NCBI GenBank assembly: GCA_002490315.1 | Contig: DLKG01000046.1 | Coordinates: 1 to 18,765 of the forward strand | Direction of reading: 5' to 3' | Length of the DNA stretch: 18,765 nucleotides | DNA from: Prevotella sp. UBA7594 | Lineage (GTDB): Bacteria; Bacteroidota; Bacteroidia; Bacteroidales; Bacteroidaceae | Shown here: positions 6,893-14,526 of the stretch, one piece after another | How positions within the stretch are numbered: position 1 is the stretch's first letter | How the letters are laid out: every line of letters begins with the position of its first letter | The notes under the pieces: generated by a model | The model's database searches: none | The model's input: only the letters and a program-made list of their open reading frames with translations | What the model was told of the DNA's origin: nothing | Made by a program: the position numbers and the translations under genes

Positions 6893-7207
6893 ATGAACAC
6901 AAGTTTACTTGCTGCCCAGGCAGCACAAGGCGGCGGAATGGGCATGTTGATAATGATGGTGGCAATCTTCGCCATCATGTACTTCTTCATGATTCGTCCA
7001 CAGCAGAAGCAGCAGAAAAAGATACGTGAGTTCCAGAACGCTCTCAAGGAGGGCGACAAGGTGCAGCTCGGTGGCGGCATCCACGGCACTGTACGCCGTG
7101 TAGACGTAGCAACAGCCACTATCGATGTGGAGATTGCACGCGGCGTCGTGGTGACCGTTGACAAGAACGGCGTCTTCGCCGACCAGTCACAGCAGTTACA
7201 GAAATAA
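6893..7207 (+). CDS. yajC: Preprotein translocase subunit YajC
   Basis: The product is 104 residues, the usual YajC length. It is a single-pass inner-membrane protein that associates with SecDF-YidC in the Sec translocon. A glycine- and methionine-rich transmembrane helix runs from about residue 14 to 35 (GGGMGMLIMMVAIFAIMYFF), followed by the diagnostic IRPQQKQQKKIREFQNAL and the soluble part GDKVQLGGGIHGTVRRV. It sits between nusB and the YbbR-domain gene in one transcript with short spacers. Confidence 0.95.
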   Translation: MNTSLLAAQAAQGGGMGMLIMMVAIFAIMYFFMIRPQQKQQKKIREFQNALKEGDKVQLGGGIHGTVRRVDVATATIDVEIARGVVVTVDKNGVFADQSQQLQK

Positions 7208-7248
7208 CACGGAGCTGTAGGGCTCTACCTATAATAATACGCGCATCG

Positions 7249-8232
7249 ATGAACAAACGCTTGACGCAAATATACAAAATGGTCAGAAACTTCCTGTTCA
7301 GCTCAGCCAACAGGGAGTTTCTGACTTTTTTCTTCTTCTTCATTCTGAGCAGCCTCTTCTGGCTCATGATGACGCTCAACGAGAATTACGAGAAGGAAAT
7401 TTGTGTGCCGGTGCGCCTCACTAACGTGCCAAGGAACGTTGTCGTGACAACAGAGATTGAGGACTCTCTCCGTGTGACGGTACGCGACAAAGGATATGCG
7501 CTTGCCGCCTATCTCTACGGCGAAAAGCCCAAACCAATAAACATCAACTTCAACACGTACAGCAACCGACAGACGGGCTACGGAATGGTGCCTGCACAAG
7601 ACATCTTGAAAATGGTGAGCCAGCGCTTCACGGGCGCATCAAAGGTGGTGCAGGTGAAACCCGACCGCCTCGACTTCTACTTCAACTACGGTTTGTCGCG
7701 CCGCCTGCCCGTCAGAATGGCTGGCTACGTCGTACCCAACAAGTCGTTCTATCTGGCACGCACACAGTTTTGGCCCGACGCCGTAACGGTGTATGCAAGC
7801 AAGAGAGTGCTCGACTCCCTGCACTTCGTGAAGACCGTGCCCATCAGCATCGTCAATTTCAACGACACCGTCATACAGACCGTGGCTCTTGAAAAGATAA
7901 AGGGAGCGAAGATTGTGCCGTCGTCGGTGCGCATCGGACTATTCCCAGACATCTTGACAGAGGAGAGCATCGACGTGCCGGTGACGGCTGTCAACATGCC
8001 TGACGGCAAGGTGCTCAGAACGTTCCCGCAGAAAGTAAAGGTGAACTTCACCGTCGGGGCAAGCATGTTCCGCAGCATCACAGCCGACCAGTTCTCCGTC
8101 ATCGTCGACTACAACGAGATTGTGCAGCACCCGTCGGACAAGTGCGCTATACATCTCAACGGCTTCCCGCGCGGCGTGAAAAACGCCCGGATGCAAGTGG
8201 CGCAGGTGGACTATCTCATAGAACAACAATGA
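7249..8232 (+). CDS. YbbR-domain membrane-anchored protein (CdaR-like)
   Basis: The product is 327 residues. One strongly hydrophobic helix at about 25-42 (LTFFFFFILSSLFWLMM) anchors it in the inner membrane, with the rest outside the cytoplasm. The outer part shows two or more YbbR-like beta repeats: VPVRLTNVPRNVVVT with DSLRVTVRDKG, later LPVRMAGYVVPNKSFYL and DVPVTAVNMPDGKVLRTFPQKVKVNFT. In Firmicutes YbbR (CdaR) regulates the cyclic-di-AMP synthase CdaA; no such gene is in this window, so the role here is open. The stop codon overlaps the coaE start as ATGA, suggesting translational coupling. Confidence 0.85.
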   Translation: MNKRLTQIYKMVRNFLFSSANREFLTFFFFFILSSLFWLMMTLNENYEKEICVPVRLTNVPRNVVVTTEIEDSLRVTVRDKGYALAAYLYGEKPKPININFNTYSNRQTGYGMVPAQDILKMVSQRFTGASKVVQVKPDRLDFYFNYGLSRRLPVRMAGYVVPNKSFYLARTQFWPDAVTVYASKRVLDSLHFVKTVPISIVNFNDTVIQTVALEKIKGAKIVPSSVRIGLFPDILTEESIDVPVTAVNMPDGKVLRTFPQKVKVNFTVGASMFRSITADQFSVIVDYNEIVQHPSDKCAIHLNGFPRGVKNARMQVAQVDYLIEQQ

Positions 8233-8789
8233 AAACAGCAATAACTGGAGGCATCGGCACGGGCAAGAGCTACGTGTGCCGCTTGCTTGAAAAGCATGGC
8301 ATAAGCGTCTACGACTGTGACGAGGCGGCTAAGCGCCTCATGCGCACGTCGCCGGAACTGAAGCGTGCCTTGCAGAAGCTTGTAGGCGAGGGTGTCTACG
8401 CTGCCGATGGCACCTTGCAGAAACGCTTGCTCGCGGAATTTCTCCTGAAGAGCGAAGACAACAAGCAGGCTCTCAACGACACTATCCACCCTGCCGTGGC
8501 TGCCGACTTCCTAACCTCAGGCAAGGACTGGCTCGAAAGCGCCATACTCTTTGAGAGCGGATTCAACCGTCGGGTGGGATTCGACCGCATTGTGTGCGTC
8601 ACTGCCCCACGCGACGTGCGCATCAGCCGCATTATGCAGCGCGACGGCATCACGGCTGACAAAGCCGAAGAATGGATAGACGCGCAGATGACGCAGGAGG
8701 AAATGGCAAGGCGCAGCGACTTCGTGGTCGTCAATGACGGCACAAGAGACCTTGATGAGCAAATCAACAAGCTGCTCAAAGAGGAATAA
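8229..8789 (+). CDS. coaE: Dephospho-CoA kinase
   Basis: The product is 186 residues. It catalyses the last step of coenzyme A synthesis, ATP-dependent phosphorylation of the ribose 3'-hydroxyl of dephospho-CoA. The P-loop GGIGTGKS is at residues 7-14, followed by VYDCDEAAKRLM (the conserved aspartates after strand 2), the HPAVAADF segment with the conserved His-Pro, and ILFESGF. Near the end IMQRDGITADKAEEWIDAQM is the usual CoaE lid and late helix. The frame is open upstream to 8142, but the start at 8229 gives the family N-terminus and overlaps the YbbR gene stop by four bases. Confidence 0.94.
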   Translation: MKTAITGGIGTGKSYVCRLLEKHGISVYDCDEAAKRLMRTSPELKRALQKLVGEGVYAADGTLQKRLLAEFLLKSEDNKQALNDTIHPAVAADFLTSGKDWLESAILFESGFNRRVGFDRIVCVTAPRDVRISRIMQRDGITADKAEEWIDAQMTQEEMARRSDFVVVNDGTRDLDEQINKLLKEE

Positions 8790-8830
8790 AGAAGAACAAT
8801 AATCAATAAAAAAACAATAACAACATCAAA

Positions 8831-9277
8831 ATGGAAACAATTCTTTCAATAGCAGGAAAGCCCGGACTCTACAAGCTCGTGTCGCGTGGCAAGATGAACC
8901 TCATAGTAGAAGCAATCGACGATACTCACCGCCGTCTGCCGGCATTCGCCTCCGACCGCGTGACATCACTCGCCGACATCGCCATGTACACTGACGCAGA
9001 GGACATTCCTCTGTGGCAGGTGCTGAAGAACCTTGGCGAGAAGGAGCAGTCGAAGGCTTGCTCGCTCAACTACAAGAAGTGTAGCGCCGACGAGCTCCAC
9101 AACTTCTTTGCCGAGGTACTCCCCGCTTACGACCGCGACCGCGTACACGACTCCGACATCAAGAAGCTCATCCAGTGGTATAACATTCTCGTCAACAACG
9201 GCATCACCGACTTCGAGGCCACACTCGCCCCGACTCAGGGCGACAACGTTGACGACCGCCAAGAGGCTGCTGAATAA
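8831..9277 (+). CDS. DUF5606 protein, function unknown
   Basis: The product is 148 residues, soluble, without signal peptide or membrane segment. The opening METILSIAGKPGLYKLVSRGKMNLIVEAID is how I know DUF5606, a family confined to Bacteroidota. The early part reads like a small beta-barrel (KPGLYKLVSRGKMNLIVEAID), followed by a helical region rich in charged residues and a disordered acidic end (DNVDDRQEAAE). Its stop codon overlaps the rsmA start as TAATG, and it follows coaE by 41 bases. Constant company with rRNA and translation genes is compatible with a ribosome-related role, but this is a guess from context. Confidence 0.82.
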   Translation: METILSIAGKPGLYKLVSRGKMNLIVEAIDDTHRRLPAFASDRVTSLADIAMYTDAEDIPLWQVLKNLGEKEQSKACSLNYKKCSADELHNFFAEVLPAYDRDRVHDSDIKKLIQWYNILVNNGITDFEATLAPTQGDNVDDRQEAAE

Positions 9278-10083
9278 TGGTGAAGTCCGTACGCCCCAAG
9301 AAAAATCTTGGACAACACTTCCTCACCGACCTCGGCATAGCCAAGGCGATCGCCGACACCGTAGATGCCTATCCTGACGTGCCCGTGCTGGAGATTGGTC
9401 CAGGCATGGGCGTCATGACGCAATTCCTCATCGACAAGCCACGGCCGATAAAAGCCGTGGAAATCGACAAGGAATCGGTGGCGTATCTCAACGAGACGTT
9501 CCCGAAACTGCGTGAGAACATCATCTCCGGCGACTTCCTACGCATGGATCTCAACGACGTGTTCGAGGGTAGGCAGTTTGTACTGACCGGCAACTATCCC
9601 TACGACATCTCGTCGCAGATATTCTTCAAGATGCTCGACTACAAGGAGCTGATACCTTGCTGCACGGGCATGATACAGCGAGAGGTGGCATTGCGCATCG
9701 CATCGGCTCCCGGCAACAAGGCCTATGGTATACTCTCGGTGCTCATCCAGGCATGGTATGACGTGGAGTACCTCTTCACGGTGGACGAGACGGTGTTCAA
9801 TCCGCCGCCAAAAGTGAAGAGTGCCGTCATCCGCATGACGCGCAACAACGTCAGCGACCTCGGCTGCAACGAGCGCCTGTTCAAGAGAGTCGTGAAGACG
9901 GTGTTCAACCAGCGCCGCAAGATGCTGCGCGTGTCGCTTCGCCAGATATTCGGCGGCAACGCCTCGCCTGAGTTCTACGCTCAGGACATAATGACAAAAC
10001 GCCCTGAGCAGCTAAGCGTGGCGCAGTTTGTAGAACTGACAAACATCGTAGACGCCGAAATGCAGAGATGCGGACTGAATTAA
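9277..10083 (+). CDS. rsmA: 16S rRNA dimethyladenosine transferase (RsmA/KsgA)
   Basis: The product is 268 residues. It uses S-adenosylmethionine to dimethylate two adjacent adenines in the 3' hairpin of 16S rRNA late in small-subunit assembly. KKNLGQHFL (8-16) is the family opening; VLEIGPGMGVMTQFL (37-51) is the SAM-binding motif I; ISGDFLRMD carries the adenine-binding aspartate; NYPYDIS (106-112) is the catalytic NLPY motif with a tyrosine in place of leucine, a conservative change. The downstream FNPPPKVKSAVIRM and FNQRRKMLR are also diagnostic. Translationally coupled to DUF5606 by TAATG. Confidence 0.95.
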   Translation: MVKSVRPKKNLGQHFLTDLGIAKAIADTVDAYPDVPVLEIGPGMGVMTQFLIDKPRPIKAVEIDKESVAYLNETFPKLRENIISGDFLRMDLNDVFEGRQFVLTGNYPYDISSQIFFKMLDYKELIPCCTGMIQREVALRIASAPGNKAYGILSVLIQAWYDVEYLFTVDETVFNPPPKVKSAVIRMTRNNVSDLGCNERLFKRVVKTVFNQRRKMLRVSLRQIFGGNASPEFYAQDIMTKRPEQLSVAQFVELTNIVDAEMQRCGLN

Positions 10084-10127
10084 AATAATTACAGACAGAA
10101 CATTCTGAAATACTAATACTAACGATT

Positions 10128-10688
10128 ATGATAGACGTAAAAGAAACATTGAACGGCGCGAAAGAGCGCATGGAGATGGGTGCCATGTACTTGGAAGAGC
10201 AGCTCGCACGCATCCGTGCCGGACGCGCCAACGTAGCTATTCTCGACGGCGTACGTGTCAACGCCTGGGGGTCAATGGTTCCGCTGAACCAGGTTGCCAC
10301 AGTCACCGTGCCCGACCCACGCACCATCGCAATCCGTCCTTTTGACAAGAAGCAGATACGCGACATCGAAAAGGCAATCATGGACAGCGACGTGGGCATC
10401 ACTCCCGAAAACAACGGCGAGATTATCCGCCTCGGTATTCCACAGCCTACTGAGGAACGCCGCAAGGAACTCGTGAAGCAGTGCAACAAGATTGGTGAGC
10501 GCACAAAGGTGGAGATACGCAATTCGCGCCAGGAAACCAAGGACAAGCTGAAGAAGGCTATCAAGGACGGACTCTCGGAAGACTTGGAGAAGGACGCAGA
10601 GAACGAACTTCAGAAAATCCACGACCAGTACGTGAAGAAGGTTGAGGAACTTCTCGCCGCCAAGCAGAAAGAGATTATGACGGTATAG
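10128..10688 (+). CDS. frr: Ribosome recycling factor
   Basis: The product is 186 residues, the standard RRF length. With EF-G it splits the post-termination ribosome. Diagnostic pieces are LARIRAGRANVAILDGVRV, LNQVATVTVPDPRTIAIRPFD, IRLGIPQPTEERRKELVKQ and the final coiled helix region ending ELLAAKQKEIMTV. It lies 44 bases after rsmA. No ordinary hairpin terminator follows; instead the stop codon is met at once by the GTAAAA repeat array. Confidence 0.96.
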   Translation: MIDVKETLNGAKERMEMGAMYLEEQLARIRAGRANVAILDGVRVNAWGSMVPLNQVATVTVPDPRTIAIRPFDKKQIRDIEKAIMDSDVGITPENNGEIIRLGIPQPTEERRKELVKQCNKIGERTKVEIRNSRQETKDKLKKAIKDGLSEDLEKDAENELQKIHDQYVKKVEELLAAKQKEIMTV

Positions 10689-11034
10689 GTTAAAAGTAAA
10701 AAAGTAAAAAGGTAAAAAGGTTAAAAGTAAAAAGGTAAGAAAGTAAAAGGGTAAAAGTAAAAGGGTAAAAGTAAAAAGGTAAAAAAAGTAAAAGGGTAAA
10801 AAAAGTAAAAAGAGACAATGGAGTATGACTGTGGCAAGGTAATCATGCTTTTGCTCATAGGTACTAATCCCAATCTCTATCTCTTTCCTCTTTTACCCTT
10901 TTACTTTTACTCTTTTACCTTTTTACTCTTTTACCTTTTTACCCTTTTACTTTTTTACCCTTTTACTCTTTTACCTTTTTACCCTTTTACTCTTTTACCT
11001 TTTTACTTTTTTACTCTTTTACTCTTTTACTCTT
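10689..11034. repeat. Pair of inverted GTAAAA-type microsatellite arrays between frr and rsgA
   Basis: From 10689 to about 10813 the plus strand consists almost wholly of variants of GTAAAAG / GTAAAAAG / AGTAAAA, units of 7-8 bases. From about 10887 to 11034 it is the reverse complement (CTTTTAC / CTTTTTAC / CTCTTTTAC). The two arms, each over 120 bases, are separated by about 70 ordinary bases. An RNA through it could fold into a very long imperfect hairpin. The right arm ends five bases before the rsgA start codon, so it forms the immediate rsgA leader. The same unit recurs at 14441-14511. No promoter box could be made out inside. An open hydrophobic frame here is an artefact of the repeat. 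Confidence 0.85.
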
Positions 11035-11039
11035 AAAAC

Positions 11040-11972
11040 ATGCAAGGATTAGTAATAAAGAACACCGGCAGCTGGTACACCGTGCGCACCGAAGAGGGAC
11101 GCGACGTTGACTGCAAGATAAAGGGCAACTTCCGGCTCAAGGGGATACGCAGCACCAATCCAGTCGCTGTGGGCGACAATGTGGAGATAGCGCTCAACCA
11201 AGAGGGCACTGCCTTCATCACTGCCATCTGCGACCGACGCAACTACATCATCCGCAAGTCGCAGAACCTGAGCAAGCAGAGCCATATCATCGCTGCCAAC
11301 GTCGACCAGGCGTTCCTCATCGTCACCGTCAACTATCCGCAGACAAGCACCATCTTCATCGACCGCTTCCTCGCCACGGCGGAGGCCTACAGCGTGCCGA
11401 CGGTGCTCGTCTTCAACAAGACTGACATCCTCTCTGAGGAAGAGCGCCACTATCAGGAGATGATGATGCATCTCTACGAGACCGTAGGCTACAAATGCGT
11501 CGCCGTCTCAGCCACAACGGGCTGGGGCATGGACGCCATTAAGCCGCTACTCAAGGACAAGAAGACATTGCTCAGCGGCAACAGCGGCGTGGGCAAGTCA
11601 ACATTCATCAATCATATCCTTCCCGACGCCCATCTCAGGACGTCGGAGATAAGCGACGCCCACAACACGGGTATGCACACGACAACGTTCTCCGAGATGC
11701 TTGAGCTGCCGGGCGGTGGCTATCTGATAGACACTCCGGGCATCAAGGGTTTTGGCACTTTCGACATGGAACCGGAGGAACTTACAAGCTACTTCAAGGA
11801 CATCTTCCACTTCTCGAAGGACTGCCGCTTCAACAACTGCACACACACGCATGAGCCTGGATGTGCCGTTCTGAAGGCTGTAGAGAACCATTACATTGCC
11901 GCCTCTCGCTATCAAAGCTACCTCTCTATGCTCGAGGACAAGGACGAGAACAAATATCGTGAGGCTTACTAA
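11040..11972 (+). CDS. rsgA: Ribosome small-subunit-dependent GTPase RsgA
   Basis: The product is 310 residues. It is a circularly permuted GTPase that checks late 30S assembly. An OB-fold N-terminal domain (about 1-70) contains [20 protein letters not shown]; then come the GTPase motifs in permuted order: NKTD (126-129, G4), GNSGVGKST (180-188, the P-loop G1), HTTT (213-216, the G2 switch) and DTPG (231-234, G3). A zinc finger follows, C262, C267, H269 or H271 and C275 in [14 protein letters not shown]. The leader is a 150-base pyrimidine-rich repeat array, so expression could depend on repeat length. A bidirectional terminator starts one base after the stop codon. Confidence 0.96.
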   Translation: MQGLVIKNTGSWYTVRTEEGRDVDCKIKGNFRLKGIRSTNPVAVGDNVEIALNQEGTAFITAICDRRNYIIRKSQNLSKQSHIIAANVDQAFLIVTVNYPQTSTIFIDRFLATAEAYSVPTVLVFNKTDILSEEERHYQEMMMHLYETVGYKCVAVSATTGWGMDAIKPLLKDKKTLLSGNSGVGKSTFINHILPDAHLRTSEISDAHNTGMHTTTFSEMLELPGGGYLIDTPGIKGFGTFDMEPEELTSYFKDIFHFSKDCRFNNCTHTHEPGCAVLKAVENHYIAASRYQSYLSMLEDKDENKYREAY

Positions 11973-12033
11973 AAACGCCCTGAAAAGGCAAAAGCATTGA
12001 CAATTGAAAGCTTTTGCCTTTTCAGGGCGTTTT
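11973..12033. terminator. Bidirectional intrinsic terminator between rsgA and cca
   Basis: A perfect 24-pair stem: 11973-11996 (AAAACGCCCTGAAAAGGC then AAAAGC) with 12010-12033, and a 13-base loop. The A and T ends of the stem give a U-run in either direction, so it serves both rsgA on the plus strand and the convergent cca-type gene on the minus strand. The stem core resembles the rplY terminator (CGCCCTGnAAA). Confidence 0.92.
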
Positions 12034-12044
12034 GTGTCTTTACA

Positions 12045-13496
12045 CTATTCCGTCTTTAGCCCCATTTCAGAAGCTTTCTTTACAAGCAGTTCCATAAGCG
12101 GAGCACGCTCATTGGCGACGCGGTTGTCGAGCACGGCATCCTTCAAGTACTGCTTGAGCAGTCCCACCTCGCGACACGGCTTCAGATTGAACATCTGCAT
12201 TATCTCGTTGCCGTCAATCACGGGTTGCAAGAGTCGCTTGTAGTCGCGCTCCTTGAGATCTGCTATTTTCTCGCGCACCATGCGGAAATTCTCAAGGAAG
12301 CGCTTCTTGCGCACCTCGTTTTTCGACGTGATATCTGCCTCGCAAAGCGTCATGAGGTCGTCGATGTCGTCGCCAGCATCGTTGAGAAGACGACGCACAG
12401 CGGAGTCAGTGACAACCTCGTCGGCAATGACAATGGGACGCATGTGCAGATCGACAAGTTTCTCCACGTATTTCATCTTGGCGTCCATCGGCAATTTCAT
12501 GCGGCGGAAAATGCCTGGTATCATCTTCGCCCCGAGATAGTTGTGATTGTGGAAAGTCCATCCTGCAACTGGCTCCCATCGCTTTGAACGCGGCTTGCCA
12601 ATGTCGTGGAAGAGCGCAGCCCAGCGTAGCCAGAGATTGTCGCTCTTGCGTGCCACATTGTCCACCACCTCCAGCGTGTGGTAGAAATTGTTCTTGTGCG
12701 CCCGCCCATTGCGCGTCTCCACGACGTCGAGAGCAGACAGCTCCGGAATGATGAGCGGAAGGAGTCCGCAGCGTTGCAGTTCGACGAAGCCACGTGAAGG
12801 TTGGTCGGTACGCATTATCTTGTTGAGTTCGTCGGCAATGCGCTCGCCACTCACTATCTTGATACGCTCGGCGTTGCGCGAGAGCGCTTCGAACGTTTCG
12901 TCGTCGATGAAGAACTTCAGTTGAGCCGAGAACCTCACGCAGCGCATCATGCGCAGCGGGTCGTCGGAGAAGGTGATGTCGGGATCGAGCGGTGTGCGTA
13001 TTATGCCGTCCTCAAGGTCGTAGATGCCGTCGAAGGGGTCGACAAGTTCGCCGAAGCGATCGTGGTTGAGACAGACAGCCATTGCATTGATAGTAAAATC
13101 GCGGCGGTTTTGGTCGTCCTCAAGCGTGCCGTCCTCGACGACAGGCTTGCGCGAAGAGCGGTCGTAGCTCTCGCGACGTGCGCCGACAAACTCCACCTCC
13201 GTGTCGAAATATTTCACCTGCGCCGTACCGAAATTGCGGTAGACGGCGAGATGGGCACGTGGCTTGCCGTTCTTGGGATTCATGCCAAGACGCTTCTGCA
13301 GCGCCTTTGCCACCTCTATGCCGCTGCCAACCACCACGACGTCGATGTCGTTCGTGGGGCGCTCAAGGAAAATGTCGCGCACATAGCCACCTACAAGATA
13401 GCACTCAACATGCATCTCGTCGGCGACTTCGCCAATCTTATGGAATATGTTTTTATCGAGAATTTCCGCCAGTTCGGCGTCACTGTATAGTTTCAT
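12045..13496 (-). CDS. cca: CCA tRNA nucleotidyltransferase / poly(A) polymerase family with HD domain
   Basis: The product is 483 residues. Class II nucleotidyltransferase head: GGYVRD (36-41), the metal-binding D50-I-D52 in RPTNDIDVVVVG, RRDFTINAMA (131-140) and DPLRMMRCVRF (179-189). An HD-type phosphohydrolase domain follows, with H273, H297-D298 in LFHDIGKP, and FHNHNYLGA (315-323). The enzyme adds or repairs the CCA end of tRNAs. The family also contains poly(A) polymerases, and motifs alone do not separate the two; since no other such gene is in view, tRNA CCA addition is the default. Start at 13496 follows a -7 box by about 35 bases. Convergent with rsgA. Confidence 0.92.
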   Translation of the reverse strand: MKLYSDAELAEILDKNIFHKIGEVADEMHVECYLVGGYVRDIFLERPTNDIDVVVVGSGIEVAKALQKRLGMNPKNGKPRAHLAVYRNFGTAQVKYFDTEVEFVGARRESYDRSSRKPVVEDGTLEDDQNRRDFTINAMAVCLNHDRFGELVDPFDGIYDLEDGIIRTPLDPDITFSDDPLRMMRCVRFSAQLKFFIDDETFEALSRNAERIKIVSGERIADELNKIMRTDQPSRGFVELQRCGLLPLIIPELSALDVVETRNGRAHKNNFYHTLEVVDNVARKSDNLWLRWAALFHDIGKPRSKRWEPVAGWTFHNHNYLGAKMIPGIFRRMKLPMDAKMKYVEKLVDLHMRPIVIADEVVTDSAVRRLLNDAGDDIDDLMTLCEADITSKNEVRKKRFLENFRMVREKIADLKERDYKRLLQPVIDGNEIMQMFNLKPCREVGLLKQYLKDAVLDNRVANERAPLMELLVKKASEMGLKTE

Positions 13497-13533
13497 ATCT
13501 TGTCAATATATGTATAAAGTCGCTAAGAGTAGG

Positions 13534-13541
13534 CAAAGTTA
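13534..13541 (-). promoter_or_regulatory. Probable -7 promoter box of the cca gene
   Basis: TAACTTTG on the minus strand matches TAnnTTTG and lies 38 bases before the start codon. The expected -33 position reads GTTT rather than TTTG, so the match is partial. Confidence 0.45.
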
Positions 13542-13587
13542 CAAAAAAAAGCTAACAGAAGAAACTGACTACCTCGGAATTTATGAC

Positions 13588-13630
13588 TAACTTTGCAGTC
13601 GGTAAGTGCACATTCGTGTTCTTGCCGACT
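13588..13630 (+). promoter_or_regulatory. -7 promoter box followed by a 5' stem-loop ahead of the purine uptake genes
   Basis: TAACTTTG (13588-13595) matches TAnnTTTG; the -33 position is weak (CTG). Immediately after it, 13597-13630 folds as AGTCGGTAAG, a mismatch, GCAC, loop ATTC, GTGT, a mismatch, CTTGCCGACT: 14 pairs with two wobbles. The start of transcription falls at or just inside the left arm, so the mRNA would begin with this stem or part of it. It could protect the 5' end, or the DNA palindrome could be an operator. It does not match the purine riboswitch pattern. Confidence 0.5.
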
Positions 13631-13676
13631 CTTGGCAAATGAACATATCATTCATATAATCAATTCATAACAAACA

Positions 13677-14438
13677 ATGAAAGCCAACAAACTGACAGCC
13701 ATTGCAATGCTTTTGGCAGTTTTCCTCACCGGTGCCTCTAAGGCAAAAGCGCAGACCAACGCGCAGATTCTCTACGACTTCGGCTCAGACCGCAAGTATG
13801 TTACACTCACGCTTGAGATGTTCAAGCAGGACAAATGGGGTAGCACGTACTTCTTTGTCGACCACGACTTCAACTACGACAAGATGACAACCGGCAACGG
13901 AAAGCGCATCGCGCAGGGCGGAACCTACACGGAGATTTCACGCGCCTTGAACTTCTGGAAGAACACGAAACTGAAGAACTGGAGCCTGCACGCAGAGTAC
14001 AACGGTGGCATCACCAAGGACTACCCTATCAACAATGCATGGCTGTTTGGCGTTGAGTATTTCATCCATGACAAGTCGTTCAAGAATGTGCTCACGCTTG
14101 AGGCGCTCTACAAGACCATACGCTCCACCGACCAGAACGTGCCGATGCAGTTCACAGCCGTTTGGACCTGCAACGACATCTTCGGAGTGAAGGGTCTGAA
14201 GTTCGACGGCTTTGCCGACTTCTGGTGGGAGACACACGCCGTCGACTATCGTGCAGACGGCTCTGCCGACACGAAGCACACCGTGTTCATCACCGAGCCA
14301 CAGCTATGGTACAACGTCGGACAACACTTCGGATGCGAGAATCTAAGCGTCGGCGGCGAGGTGGAACTCTCCAATAACTTCGGCTCCACTGGCGGTTTCA
14401 AGTGCCGTCCATGCCTTGGCGTAAAGTGGGACTTTTAA
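13677..14438 (+). CDS. DUF5020 outer-membrane protein, Tsx-like nucleoside channel
   Basis: The product is 253 residues. A signal peptide ends at AKA-Q (about residue 26). The mature part alternates hydrophobic and polar residues in short strands with many aromatics and ends in VKWDF, the terminal phenylalanine typical of outer-membrane beta-barrels. I recognise the layout (QILYDFGSDRKYVTLTLEMFKQDKWGSTYFFVDHDFNY in pieces) as DUF5020, related to Tsx-type nucleoside channels. It is followed, after an 88-base spacer that is mostly GTAAAA repeat, by a purine permease gene. A joint role in taking purines or nucleosides through both membranes is inferred from that neighbour; the substrate has not been shown. 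Confidence 0.8.
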   Translation: MKANKLTAIAMLLAVFLTGASKAKAQTNAQILYDFGSDRKYVTLTLEMFKQDKWGSTYFFVDHDFNYDKMTTGNGKRIAQGGTYTEISRALNFWKNTKLKNWSLHAEYNGGITKDYPINNAWLFGVEYFIHDKSFKNVLTLEALYKTIRSTDQNVPMQFTAVWTCNDIFGVKGLKFDGFADFWWETHAVDYRADGSADTKHTVFITEPQLWYNVGQHFGCENLSVGGEVELSNNFGSTGGFKCRPCLGVKWDF

Positions 14439-14440
14439 AG

Positions 14441-14511
14441 GTAAAAAAGTAAAAAGGTAAAAAGGTAAAAAGGTAAAAAGGTAAAAGGTAAAAAAGTAAA
14501 AAGGTAAAAAA
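14441..14511 (+). repeat. GTAAAAAG microsatellite array upstream of the NCS2 permease
   Basis: Nine head-to-tail units: seven octamers of GTAAAAAG or GTAAAAAA around one heptamer GTAAAAG, starting three bases after the DUF5020 stop codon and ending 15 bases before the permease ATG. It is the same unit as in the arrays at 10689-11034, single orientation here. Length change would alter the spacing between the two genes without changing any protein. Confidence 0.85.
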
Positions 14512-14526
14512 TTATACTGTAATACT

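Noticed and set aside
10689..11034. CRISPR array
   Set aside because: Units are 7-8 bases with no unique spacers of 30 or so bases and no cas genes.
10818..11036. Plus-strand open frame of 72 codons, very hydrophobic (LPFYPFT repeats)
   Set aside because: It is the translation of the CTTTTAC repeat array; the periodic Leu-Pro-Phe-Tyr pattern simply mirrors the DNA unit and no start context or homology is apparent.
12801..13490. Plus-strand open frame of 229 codons antisense to cca
   Set aside because: It is a shadow of the GC-rich cca gene, whose family motifs are all intact on the minus strand.
13597..13676. Purine riboswitch upstream of DUF5020 and the permease
   Set aside because: Only one hairpin is visible; the three-way junction and conserved loop bases of purine riboswitches are absent.
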